64,000 bases of DNA from Fen-1258 sp947085815 (GTDB lineage: Bacteria; Bacteroidota; Ignavibacteria; Ignavibacteriales; Melioribacteraceae): NCBI GenBank assembly GCA_947085815.1, contig CAMTXU010000010.1, positions 18,968-82,967 of the forward strand, in the 5' to 3' direction. Shown in pieces: positions 16,967-25,282 of the stretch. Within the stretch, counting starts at the first letter, position 1; every line of letters begins with the position of its first letter. The notes beneath the pieces were generated by a model, which was given only the letters and a program-made list of their open reading frames with translations, was not told where the DNA came from and did no database searches. A program made the position numbers and the translations under genes.

Positions 16967-18010
16967 CTATTGATGGAAGAGTCCAAATTGAATTTGTTCG
17001 CGTAATAATTTTATAATGTCTGAATTGTTATCTATCGTCCAGTCGATGGCAGAACCCGCAAGAGTGAAGTCGGCTGGATTGTTAAAAAATACTATCGCTT
17101 TGGTTTCCGAATACGATTTCGGAAGTATTCTAAATGCGTCTGCATACCATTGCGTTTGATTTCCTCCAAGCGGAGAACAACCAATTTCTGCAATCATAAT
17201 CGGTTTTTCATATCGTAGAGCGCTACGGTAAATCGGTTCATAAATAAATTCGAAGGAATGCCAAACACCTTCACTGTAACTTCCATAGTTGAAAACGCCG
17301 GTGCCAATCCAATCAACATATTCTCCACCGGGATAAAATTCATCCGGCATTGTACCTTTTGGCGACCAAACAAAGATCACATTCTTTGCCCCTTCCTCTC
17401 TAAAAATTTTATGCACATGCCGCCAAGCATCAACAAAATCTTTCGGCAAGTTTCCTGCAGCATCAGACCATGGATACTGTATGTTATTCATTTCGTGTGC
17501 AAACCGTAAAAAGAATGGCTTTCCATATACAACAGCTTCTCTTGCCCACTCACGTACATAGTTATCATACTCTCCGCGGGCAATCGTACGAAGATCTGTT
17601 TTGGTGTTCCCAACTCCGGTCTTTTTATTTTTCTTGAATTCACTTAACCATGGTTCCCAAGTAATCATGGCAATAGCTCCGTGCCGGTCTGTTTCCCGCA
17701 TCATATCAATTGGAAAGGCATCTTCATCCCGCTCTCCCCAAGTCTGATAAAATGAAAGGATATTAAATTTTTTGTTTAACGATTGCTCTAACGAGTCCAA
17801 CCGGTAAAGTGAATAGGGAACTTCGGGTTTATAGATGCCGAGAAATATTCCCGCTTCTTTTGATTGAAGCCCGGTGTTCAATGCCAACTTTCCCATCTCA
17901 ACACGCAAATACGAAAGAGTGTAAGTGAACGCATTATCGAATTGCGGAATGAGAAGAAAGAGAAGAACGATATAAATTATTGGAAAACTCCGGCTAAAAA
18001 ATTTCTTCAT
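16967..18010 (-). CDS. GH26-like glycoside hydrolase, membrane-anchored or secreted
   Basis: This 347-residue protein has an N-terminal hydrophobic segment (about 7-24) acting as signal or anchor and a TIM-barrel resembling family GH26 (mannanase and related beta-glycanases). The GH26 acid/base motif is visible as RFAHEMNN (E173) and the nucleophile as MIAEIGC (E275), with the NVIFVWSP strand between them. The ATG at 18010 was chosen because AGGAAGAGGA precedes it and the hydrophobic segment follows; an upstream in-frame start would lie inside the GT2 gene. It begins one base after the GT2 stop, so it probably trims or releases the polymer that the synthase makes, as BcsZ does for cellulose (inference). 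Confidence 0.85.
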   Translation of the reverse strand: MKKFFSRSFPIIYIVLLFLLIPQFDNAFTYTLSYLRVEMGKLALNTGLQSKEAGIFLGIYKPEVPYSLYRLDSLEQSLNKKFNILSFYQTWGERDEDAFPIDMMRETDRHGAIAMITWEPWLSEFKKNKKTGVGNTKTDLRTIARGEYDNYVREWAREAVVYGKPFFLRFAHEMNNIQYPWSDAAGNLPKDFVDAWRHVHKIFREEGAKNVIFVWSPKGTMPDEFYPGGEYVDWIGTGVFNYGSYSEGVWHSFEFIYEPIYRSALRYEKPIMIAEIGCSPLGGNQTQWYADAFRILPKSYSETKAIVFFNNPADFTLAGSAIDWTIDNNSDIIKLLREQIQFGLFHQ

Positions 18011-18011
18011 G

Positions 18012-19523
18012 TTAGTCCTCTTCCTTCGTAAAAAAACCGGTGAAAGCAGAGCCAATTGTTGGCAGCATTAGAAGTGTATTTAATGAAGCGAATACAACCA
18101 TCAATTTAGTGCCGTCGTAATTACTAAGCGGTGAATTTAGACCATAGACAATTGCAGCCATCGATAAAACCGCAATAGAAATGTGTGGAAGAACAAGTCC
18201 GGTAAAAACTTTTCGCTCCCGTTTTTTTGCAGTTGGTAAATACGGAACTTTTACACCAAACATCGAAAATATCAAAGCAAGAAGATAAATAGGCCACGTA
18301 CCAACTTTTAACAACATTCCTCGCCATTGTAATCCGCGTTCACTCGGATGGCGCATCCATCGTTGAGCAAAGAGATGAATGAAAAGGAACAACGCAACAA
18401 ATGGTATTAGATGAATCACATAACCGCGGAATGGCATTTCAACTGCCCAAACTCCAAAGAAAAGAAAAATGATTGGTAAGATTAAATTGATTGCAAGCGC
18501 TACTCCTACAAAATAATAAGTACTGCTCATAAGGTAACTGAGTTTTTGCCATCCCTTCAAACTAAAAATTGCTTTAGGAATCATTTCGAAAAAGACTTGA
18601 AACATTCCTGTAGCCCACTTGAGCTGTTGTGAGAAAAATGCGTTGATATCTTCCGGCACCAAACCGCGAGCAACAATTTCGGGTACGTACACAGACTTCC
18701 ACCCTTTTGCGTGAAGCCGAAGTGAAGTAACAAAATCTTCTACCAAATGAACCGCATGACCGCCGATTGATTCTAATGCCTTTCTGCGAAATGTACAGTT
18801 AGCACCTATTACAAGCGCCGCATCGTACCCGTTCATTCCCATCAAGATTGGACCGTAAAATCCGTAAGTCTGTTCTGCTGCTGCACGTGCAATAAAGGAA
18901 GTTTTTTGATTATGATATGCCTGCACCACCTGAACGAATCCAACTTCTGAATTCTTAAAATGACCTAAAACAGGGTTAAGAAACTGTGGTTCGGCAATAT
19001 GGTCGGGATCAATAACCAGAACAATCTCGCCGCTGGTTTTGGAGAGTGCATAATTAACTTTTCCGGCTTTCGCACCGGGAACACCAGAGCAGTCAATTCG
19101 TGTTATTCCTATATGCTCAGCAAGTAATTTTAATTCCGGATCGCCGCTTCCATCGAGTAAATAGGTTCGATGAGGATATTCAATTGCAGCAAGAGCGGGT
19201 AGTGATTTCTCAAACATCTCGAGTGGTTCACCCGGCGCTGCCGTAGTAAAGATATCTACTGTCAATCCGTCATGGGGTATTTCCGGTTTTGAAATTTTCA
19301 TATTGAGGAGATAGAACCAGTAAATAACCGATTCGTACATCAACCAGAATGTTGTGATTGAAAGAGGAATAAAAAAGATGAGATGCGTTGTGTGTTCGGG
19401 GCTAAACCACCAGTTTGCAAAATAGAGAATTGATTCAAACCCGATTGTAATGAAAACCCAAAGCATTATTCGTTCCATCAACGAGATTCTGTTGGTTGTG
19501 ATATTTTGGAAAAAATTGGACAT
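18012..19523 (-). CDS. Processive family 2 glycosyltransferase (polysaccharide synthase)
   Basis: This 503-residue inner-membrane synthase resembles cellulose- and hyaluronan-type GT2 enzymes. Two membrane helices (about 18-37 and 48-72) precede the catalytic domain. The donor-site DGS is at 124, the DxD motif is DPDH (172-175), the acid motif is VEDF (261-264) and the QxxRW-type motif is QQLKW (299-303, with Lys for Arg). At least four further helices follow (about 325-350, 358-385, 405-425, 445-495) and would form the transport channel. No PilZ domain is present. Sugar specificity cannot be read from sequence. It ends 1 bp before the GH26 gene. Confidence 0.93.
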   Translation of the reverse strand: MSNFFQNITTNRISLMERIMLWVFITIGFESILYFANWWFSPEHTTHLIFFIPLSITTFWLMYESVIYWFYLLNMKISKPEIPHDGLTVDIFTTAAPGEPLEMFEKSLPALAAIEYPHRTYLLDGSGDPELKLLAEHIGITRIDCSGVPGAKAGKVNYALSKTSGEIVLVIDPDHIAEPQFLNPVLGHFKNSEVGFVQVVQAYHNQKTSFIARAAAEQTYGFYGPILMGMNGYDAALVIGANCTFRRKALESIGGHAVHLVEDFVTSLRLHAKGWKSVYVPEIVARGLVPEDINAFFSQQLKWATGMFQVFFEMIPKAIFSLKGWQKLSYLMSSTYYFVGVALAINLILPIIFLFFGVWAVEMPFRGYVIHLIPFVALFLFIHLFAQRWMRHPSERGLQWRGMLLKVGTWPIYLLALIFSMFGVKVPYLPTAKKRERKVFTGLVLPHISIAVLSMAAIVYGLNSPLSNYDGTKLMVVFASLNTLLMLPTIGSAFTGFFTKEED

Positions 19524-19526
19524 TAA

Positions 19527-19823
19527 TTATTTCACTTGCCCGGTGCGATAGTTAATTACTTTTTTTTGATTCCATGCTTTTCCATCCCACCACACTTGAT
19601 AAACATCGCCGCTTGCTTCGAAGACAGTATAAATGTAATACCAGCTTCCATCAGGGAATTGGTGATGGTATCCTACTGCTGCCGTTGAATTGCGTGCTAA
19701 TAAATCCGCAGAAGAATTACCGGGAGAAAAACGCAGCCAAACATCTACCAATAGTATAACAGCTACGATTATAAGTACAATAGTTTGTACATTTTTTCCA
19801 AGTCGATAAGTATCAGAATTCAT
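19527..19823 (-). CDS. Small single-pass membrane protein of the exopolysaccharide operon
   Basis: This 98-residue protein was not recognised. One membrane helix (about 13-30, TIVLIIVAVILLVDVW) is followed by a periplasmic domain rich in Trp and Tyr (DGSWYYIYTVFEA, VYQVWWDGKAWNQ) with no Cys, a possible carbohydrate-contact surface. A strong ribosome site AAAGGAGT precedes the ATG. It ends 3 bp from the GT2 gene, so it could be an accessory subunit of the synthase (inference from position). Confidence 0.75.
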   Translation of the reverse strand: MNSDTYRLGKNVQTIVLIIVAVILLVDVWLRFSPGNSSADLLARNSTAAVGYHHQFPDGSWYYIYTVFEASGDVYQVWWDGKAWNQKKVINYRTGQVK

Positions 19824-19846
19824 AAAGACTCCTTTCTTTGAAAAAG

Positions 19847-20674
19847 TTACTTAACCCACATGAGTTGCAAAAGTTTTGCCTTTGCAGCTTTATGTTCGGG
19901 TTGAATTTGAAGAATTTGTTCATAGTATTTTTTTGCTGTAGGATATTTACTCATCCATTCATTCACTTCGCCTAAACCGAAAAGAGCATCTACATTTTTC
20001 TTATTAAGCTGAAGCGCTTTTTCGTAGCTCGTAACAGATTTCTCAAGCTCTCCTTGCCAGCTTAGTATTTGCGCAATGAATACTGTTGCGCTACTTTTTT
20101 CTTTCCCGCTGTTAGAATTAGCAATTGCTTTCTGATATGTTTCAATAGAAGCATCAAATTTTTTCTGCCAGCTTAGCGTTTGACCTAAACCAATGTATGC
20201 ATCGTAATTGGATGGATCGTTCTTGAGAATCACTTGATATTCTGAAATCGCATTATCATATTCTTTGTTCCAGGCAAGTGTTCGTGCGTAGGTAAGCCGG
20301 GCATCAATCTCGTTAAATCCTTTTGAAAAAATTGTTCGATACAACTCGATTGCATCATCAAAATCTTTATTCCAACTCATCGCCTCTGCAATTGCTGCTT
20401 TTATGGAAAGATCATTTGGAGATAGTTTTTCTGCTTGGCGTAGAGATCGTAATGCGGCTGACATATTCCATAACTTTATATGAGCGATACCAATTTTTTT
20501 CTGTGTTTCTGCACTTGCCGGGAGCTTTCCATATTCTCTAAGGGCTTCTTTGTAGTTTTCTTCAGCAAAATATTTTTCCGCTTTTGTTTTTATCGAGTCG
20601 GGCGATTGCGCTATCGATCTACTTGAAACAAAAAACATTATTAGCATTGATACCCAAAGAATTTTTTGTTTCAT
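19847..20674 (-). CDS. Periplasmic TPR protein
   Basis: From the ATG at 20674 this is a 275-residue protein with a signal peptide (about 1-22, SRSIAQ) and five to six TPR repeats with the usual Tyr/Ala/Gly pattern, for example YDAYIGLGQTLSWQKKFDAS. The start overlaps the previous stop (ATGA) and has an AAGGAAAGGAA site; upstream in-frame starts lie inside the SDR gene. In synthase-dependent systems such as BcsC, AlgK or PgaA, a periplasmic TPR region joins synthase and outer-membrane pore. Here that role would be split between this protein and the barrel at 23589. Confidence 0.85.
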   Translation of the reverse strand: MKQKILWVSMLIMFFVSSRSIAQSPDSIKTKAEKYFAEENYKEALREYGKLPASAETQKKIGIAHIKLWNMSAALRSLRQAEKLSPNDLSIKAAIAEAMSWNKDFDDAIELYRTIFSKGFNEIDARLTYARTLAWNKEYDNAISEYQVILKNDPSNYDAYIGLGQTLSWQKKFDASIETYQKAIANSNSGKEKSSATVFIAQILSWQGELEKSVTSYEKALQLNKKNVDALFGLGEVNEWMSKYPTAKKYYEQILQIQPEHKAAKAKLLQLMWVK

Positions 20675-21645
20675 AAGAGGTTCCTTTCCTTTTGTGTGCG
20701 GTACCATGAAATTGTTTTCATCAATCCATCTTTGAATGAAATGTTGGGCTGCCATCCTAACAACTTTTTCGCTTTATCATTGCTTCCATAAAGACGCCAT
20801 ACTTCATTTTCCCTGTATGGACGAGAACCAATTAGAAGTTTCATCTTAGAATTCATCAAACGGTGAACAAGTTCCGCTACTTCGCGTATTGATCTCTCAG
20901 TTCCGCTGCACACGTTAATAATCTCTCCAACCGCATCTGGCGAAGTTGCCGCTAACAAAAGACTCTCGATAAGATCATCAACGTAAAGGAAGTCCCGTGT
21001 TTGCTCTCCTTTTGTCATTTCAAAATCTTTTCCTTCAATTCCATATTTAATGAGTTCCGGAATCATCATCTTTGGTGATTGACCTGGTCCGTAAATAATG
21101 AATGGACGAAGAATCACTACCGGAAGTTGAAAGAGTTCATAATAGAGAAGAGCAAATTGTGTTGCCGCCGCCTTTGATGCCGAGTATGGAGAAACTGGTT
21201 TCATTGGCTGATCTTCTGTAAACGGAATATTTTTCCCGCTGCCGTACTCTTCGCTTGTGCCCATCAAAACAATTCTTTCTAATTGCGTGCAATAGGTTCC
21301 AAGTGAACTTAAAAGATTATGAGTTCCAAGTACGTTGGTAGCTATTGCACGTTCTGCAAATTCGTAACTGCGTTCTGCGCCAAGAAGAGCGCCAAGGTGA
21401 AAAACAATTTGCGGTTGAACTTCTTTCACAAGCATTTGGACAGCGTTGAGATCCGATAAGTCAATATCTCTCCACTCAACTCCTTGTTCAATGTCGGATT
21501 TAGCATCGCCGAAGCTGGTTGCCGTTACTGAACATCGTAAATCTTGAAGATGATGAAGTAGGTGTCCTCCTACAAACCCGGTTCCACCTGTAACAAGAGT
21601 ATGCTTGCCGGCGAATTTATTTTTAAGAGTTTCTATTCCGCCCAC
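20671..21645 (-). CDS. NAD-dependent epimerase/dehydratase (SDR family) for a nucleotide sugar
   Basis: This 324-residue extended SDR has the nucleotide-binding motif TGGTGFVGGHLL (about 18-29), a substrate-site TSEEYGSG and the catalytic pair YSASK. It starts with GTG at 21645, overlapping rfbG by 13 nt. Next to rfbF and rfbG it most probably reduces or epimerises the CDP-4-keto-6-deoxyglucose they make; 4-reductases of that kind are SDRs. The 3-dehydrase RfbH needed for dideoxy sugars is not in the window, so a simple 6-deoxyhexose product is more likely (inference). Confidence 0.85.
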   Translation of the reverse strand: MGGIETLKNKFAGKHTLVTGGTGFVGGHLLHHLQDLRCSVTATSFGDAKSDIEQGVEWRDIDLSDLNAVQMLVKEVQPQIVFHLGALLGAERSYEFAERAIATNVLGTHNLLSSLGTYCTQLERIVLMGTSEEYGSGKNIPFTEDQPMKPVSPYSASKAAATQFALLYYELFQLPVVILRPFIIYGPGQSPKMMIPELIKYGIEGKDFEMTKGEQTRDFLYVDDLIESLLLAATSPDAVGEIINVCSGTERSIREVAELVHRLMNSKMKLLIGSRPYRENEVWRLYGSNDKAKKLLGWQPNISFKDGLMKTISWYRTQKERNLL

Positions 21646-22739
21646 AATTGTCCCCGGCTTTTTGCAAGTTCTGTATATTCACGAATCTGGTGTGCGGAAA
21701 ATTGATACATATTCGTTTCTGGATAGTCATAAAAATATTTATACCATTTTGTAGTCATTCGTAATGTTTCTTCGAATGTAAGGACTGCTGACCAAGGAAG
21801 CATTGCGTGCGCTTTGTCGCATGTCAGACGAAGCCAGCCAGCTTCATGCAACTTTGGATCGTTTTTATCGGAAATATCAGACCATTCACCAGAACCCCAC
21901 TGGCTAATAATTTCTTTTACTAAATCACTTACACAACGAGCAGCTGAATCTGCAGGACCAAAGTTCCATCCGCCGGAAGATTGTTTTGGGCTTTCGTTAA
22001 GCCGTGCAGCAAGCCAGAGGTAGCCGCTAAGCGGTTCTAAAACAAATTGCCACGGTCGTGTAGCAAATGGGTTGCGGACTTCTATTGAACGATTTTCATT
22101 TAGCGCTCTCATAGAATCTGGAACAATCCGCTGGTTTCCCCAGTCACCGCCGCCGATAACATTTCCTGCTCTTACTGTAACAGCGCCAAGCGAATCCTGA
22201 TGTTGAAAAAAAGATTTTTGATATCCGCGAAAAACTATTTCTGCCGCCCCTTTAGAGGCACTGTACGGATCATCTCCGCCCATTGGATCGTTTTCTTTGT
22301 ATCCCCAAACTTGTTCGCGGTTCTCGTAACATTTATCGCTTGTTATCACTATAACCGAACGAATTCCCGGCAAAGTGCGGACAATTTCAAGCACGTTTAC
22401 AGTTCCACTAACATTTGTATCAAACGTTAGTTTTGGTTCATCGTATGATGGGCGAACCAGAGCCTGCGCTGCAAGGTGGAAAACAATTTCGGGTTTAAAG
22501 TCGGTAAAAACTTTTCGCATATTTTCATAATCTATGATATCGCCATGAACATGTTGAATCTTTGAACTAATTTTTGCAGCCTCAAAAAGGTTGGGAGTAG
22601 ATGGGGGATCGAGTGAATACCCGAGCACATTTGCACCAAGTTCTTTAAGCCAGAGTGCGAGCCACCCGCCTTTGAAACCGGTATGACCTGTAATGAGAAC
22701 TCGTTTGTTTTTATAGTAACCTTTGAATGTCTCTTCCAT
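21633..22739 (-). CDS. rfbG: CDP-glucose 4,6-dehydratase
   Basis: This enzyme converts CDP-D-glucose to CDP-4-keto-6-deoxy-D-glucose. It is an extended SDR with TGHTGFKGGWLALWLKELG at the N terminus, the conserved ITSDKCYENREQVWGYKEND region and YSASKGAAE with the catalytic Tyr-Lys pair. The start is placed at the ATG at 22739, which overlaps the rfbF stop by one base (TAATG) and gives 368 residues; an ATG at 22751 and a longer frame to 22781 are alternatives. The rfbF-rfbG pair is standard for CDP-linked deoxy sugars. Confidence 0.93.
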   Translation of the reverse strand: MEETFKGYYKNKRVLITGHTGFKGGWLALWLKELGANVLGYSLDPPSTPNLFEAAKISSKIQHVHGDIIDYENMRKVFTDFKPEIVFHLAAQALVRPSYDEPKLTFDTNVSGTVNVLEIVRTLPGIRSVIVITSDKCYENREQVWGYKENDPMGGDDPYSASKGAAEIVFRGYQKSFFQHQDSLGAVTVRAGNVIGGGDWGNQRIVPDSMRALNENRSIEVRNPFATRPWQFVLEPLSGYLWLAARLNESPKQSSGGWNFGPADSAARCVSDLVKEIISQWGSGEWSDISDKNDPKLHEAGWLRLTCDKAHAMLPWSAVLTFEETLRMTTKWYKYFYDYPETNMYQFSAHQIREYTELAKSRGQLWAE

Positions 22740-23533
22740 TATTTTACCCATACCTTCCAGGGAGCTTTTCCGCTTTGCCATAATTCATTAAGTTGTTCAT
22801 ATTCCCTCATAGTATCCATGCACTGCCAGAATCCATCATGTTTATAACCTACAAGTTGCTTATCGCGTGCTAATGCAGAAAGAGGTTCTTTCTCTAAACT
22901 CAAGCTATCATCAGGCCACAGGTAATCCCAAATACGTTTAGCATCAAACATCATAAAGCCTCCGTTAATCCATCCTTCGCTAACATTCGGTTTTTCGTTG
23001 AAACTTGTTATAAGCGAATCTTCCAATATTAATTCACCAAAACGGCTTGATGGTCTAGCGCCTGTAATTGTTCCTATTTTACCGCTGGCTTTATGAAACT
23101 CCATCAATTTCTGTATATCAACATTGGCAACACCATCGCCATAGGTGAGGGCAAAGTTGCCGTCTCCTTCAAGATACTTACGCATTTTCCATACACGTGC
23201 ACCCGTCATTGCTTTCTCACCGGTTTCGGCAAGTGTTACTTTCCAATCCCGCTCAATCACTTCATCGTGAAAAGTGTATGTATCACTTCCGTTAAATTCG
23301 ATTGTAACATCCTGGGTCATTGCCTTATAGTTAAGGAAAAATTCTTTAATCTTCCAGCCTTTGTAACCAAGTGCAAGAACAAATTCGTTAACTCCATAGT
23401 GGCTGTAGATTTTCATGATATGCCACAGAATCGGCATATTGCCAATCGGCAGCATTGGTTTTGGCACCAGCTCGGATACATCTCGTATCCGGGTTCCGCT
23501 GCCACCGCAAAGAATTGCTACTTTAGTACTCAT
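22739..23533 (-). CDS. rfbF: Glucose-1-phosphate cytidylyltransferase
   Basis: This enzyme makes CDP-glucose from CTP and glucose 1-phosphate. The 264-residue protein opens with the nucleotidyltransferase signature LCGGSGTRIRD, then PKPMLPIGNMPILWHIMK, and has YGDGVANVD and the family-specific C terminus (GFWQCMDTMREYEQLNELW). The size matches RfbF. AGGAAAAAATA precedes the ATG. It is second in the minus-strand operon, 55 bp after the barrel gene, and supplies the substrate for RfbG. Confidence 0.95.
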   Translation of the reverse strand: MSTKVAILCGGSGTRIRDVSELVPKPMLPIGNMPILWHIMKIYSHYGVNEFVLALGYKGWKIKEFFLNYKAMTQDVTIEFNGSDTYTFHDEVIERDWKVTLAETGEKAMTGARVWKMRKYLEGDGNFALTYGDGVANVDIQKLMEFHKASGKIGTITGARPSSRFGELILEDSLITSFNEKPNVSEGWINGGFMMFDAKRIWDYLWPDDSLSLEKEPLSALARDKQLVGYKHDGFWQCMDTMREYEQLNELWQSGKAPWKVWVK

Positions 23534-23588
23534 TATTTTTTCCTAGTAAAGTTTTTATGATAATTGAATTAATTGTAAATAAAGTTTT

Positions 23589-24674
23589 CTAAAACGCTAC
23601 AGTCATGTTGATTCCAAAAGCAGAATATGAATAGTATGGCTTTTTAAAGTATTCGGCATTCAACCGAATTGTAACGGGGTCGAGTATATCTGTAATAATA
23701 GAAACTTCATACTGAGTAGGAAGAATTCCATCAAGTTCGTAATAAAGATCATAATCAATAGGTGCAGGAGTAGTTCCCGTAGAAGGAGAATACTTTTGAA
23801 GTCCTGTTGATGAAAATGGAACTGTTGCCTTTGCATAAATTGCAAGGTTGGTCATAATTCCCCATTGAATAACACCAATAGCTAAGTGCCCTTGTTCCTT
23901 CATCGGGGTGAAATATGGATTGTAAAAGTAGGAATACTCATAAGTAGTTTGCCGGGTCATCGGATCAAATCCTAAACGAACAGAATTTGTAAGTTTCCAA
24001 TTATTGAATAAGCTGTTAGAATAGGCGTAAGCATATCCAAGAGCTACCCAAGGATTTGAAAAAGGATGATAAAGCAGAGCAGCATAAGCATTAGTTTTTT
24101 CATTAGAATCGGAATAGTATTGCCGTGTGTATTTACCGGTAACGGTAAACATTTTTTGAATGTCAAACTCAATGGAACCGGAAAAATCATTTGAAGAAAT
24201 TTGCCGGTCAATAGCGGTTGCAGTATTTGTCTCACGGTTTCTACCTGCTTCACCATGTAAAGTAATTACAACCGATGGTCCATCAAAGGAATAGAATAAA
24301 GGTTGAGAGAAGTGTATTCCAAAATGATAGTCACCCATAAGAGAACCATCGGGATACATATTGATTTTTCCACCAGCCGCAAAATCAAGCCGCCATTGTC
24401 TAATACTTGTTACAAAAATATTTTCAAAGGAATGAATACCCGTTCGAATGCGCGGGAGACCAACAAATTCTTCTTGATCGGTGAATTGATAGCGGTATGA
24501 ACTATGAAGTTTCCATGTTTCACTAATTGGTAACACCAAATTTAATGACTGCTTATTTGTTTGAGCTGGAATTTCATCGGTCAGCCATTTAGATTCAACA
24601 CTCACAGTTTGTGCACTAAGTTTACAAGTTGCAAGTACAAGGAAAAGAGTTATAAAAAGTAAATTGTTTTTCAT
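23589..24674 (-). CDS. Outer-membrane beta-barrel protein
   Basis: This 361-residue protein has a cleavable signal peptide (about 1-21, TCKLSAQ) followed by many alternating amphipathic, Tyr/Phe/Trp-rich strands (WKLHSSYRYQF, VALGYAYAYSN, YEYSYFYNPYF). It ends in phenylalanine (INMTVAF), the usual barrel-assembly signal. It contains no TPR or plug. As first gene of the exopolysaccharide operon it is the best candidate for the polymer export pore, an analogue of the BcsC or PgaA barrel; no sequence family was recognised. A weak ribosome site precedes it. Confidence 0.8.
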   Translation of the reverse strand: MKNNLLFITLFLVLATCKLSAQTVSVESKWLTDEIPAQTNKQSLNLVLPISETWKLHSSYRYQFTDQEEFVGLPRIRTGIHSFENIFVTSIRQWRLDFAAGGKINMYPDGSLMGDYHFGIHFSQPLFYSFDGPSVVITLHGEAGRNRETNTATAIDRQISSNDFSGSIEFDIQKMFTVTGKYTRQYYSDSNEKTNAYAALLYHPFSNPWVALGYAYAYSNSLFNNWKLTNSVRLGFDPMTRQTTYEYSYFYNPYFTPMKEQGHLAIGVIQWGIMTNLAIYAKATVPFSSTGLQKYSPSTGTTPAPIDYDLYYELDGILPTQYEVSIITDILDPVTIRLNAEYFKKPYYSYSAFGINMTVAF

Positions 24675-24929
24675 TTTTTCGGTTACTTATATATTGATTA
24701 ATTGTTGAGAATTTATGAGTTCAGCCCGAAGTATCACAACCATCGAGCCAAACTATAAAACCGCGTTTGCTCCCTATTTACTTTGATTAGTTCATTAAAA
24801 AAAAGACACGAGCCATTTCTCGACAATTACAGCAGACCAATTCGACAATTCTGTCGAAGATTTCTCAGAATAAGAAAGATAAAAATTGCTTATCGAGCTG
24901 TAGCTAACAGTGTAAGCATTCAAAAATAG

Positions 24930-24970
24930 AACGCAGATAAACACGGATAGAACAGATTCACGCGGATAAT
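24930..24970. repeat. CACGGAT-type degenerate repeat
   Basis: The stretch reads as imperfect copies of a short unit: acgcagataa, acacggatag, aacagattca, cgcggataat. Sequences of this kind occur as short dispersed repeats in many bacterial genomes. It lies directly beside the transposase remnant and interrupts its frame. Confidence 0.45.
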
Positions 24971-24992
24971 TTTTGGAGTTTTTAGAGATGCC

Positions 24993-25163
24993 CTTAAGTT
25001 GAATGTTTTGCATCGTTGCATTAGCAAACTCTCTTCCTCTTAATACTGAGTTCTGCAAAGCATGAATGAAGACATAAGTGGCAGAATGTAAAAACAAACG
25101 AAATTGATTTGCTTCAAAACTAATGCAAGATGTTCTGTCAGACTTAAATACCCTCAACTTATT
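24993..25163 (-). pseudogene. Remnant of an IS1380-family transposase
   Basis: About 57 codons on the minus strand match the C-terminal region of IS1380-type DDE transposases: FKSDRTSCISFEANQFRLFL, then ATYVFIHALQNSVLRGREFA and MQNIQLK. The rest of the transposase is missing on both sides: the 26 codons upstream in the open frame do not match, and downstream the frame runs into repeat DNA. A 148-codon open frame covers it (24795-25241), but it is not a functional gene. No terminal repeats were seen. Confidence 0.75.
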
Positions 25164-25243
25164 CGGATTGTGGAGATGAATCCAACTGACGAATATTAGC
25201 CAGACATTGATTTTCCACTCTTCACAAAGATGAATATTCAAGA

Positions 25244-25272
25244 AAATTTCAATGGCACAGCAATTGAAATTT
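25244..25272. promoter_or_regulatory. Inverted repeat and possible sigma-54 element before fliL
   Basis: A perfect 10-bp inverted repeat, AAATTTCAAT (25244-25253) and ATTGAAATTT (25263-25272), has a 9-bp spacer. Overlapping it is TGGCAC-N5-TTGA (25253-25267), one base from the sigma-54 pattern. Transcription would then begin near 25279, only about 4 nt before the fliL ATG, where no ribosome site is visible. Either the mRNA is nearly leaderless or the repeat is an operator and the sigma-54 match is accidental. Confidence 0.4.
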
Positions 25273-25282
25273 ATCTGTCACT

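Noticed and set aside
23093..23560. A 155-codon plus-strand open frame opposite rfbF
   Set aside because: It is antisense to a well-conserved enzyme gene and encodes a low-likelihood protein.
24795..25241. A 148-codon minus-strand open frame
   Set aside because: Only its middle matches a transposase; the ends are unrelated and run into repeat DNA, so it is a scar and not a gene.
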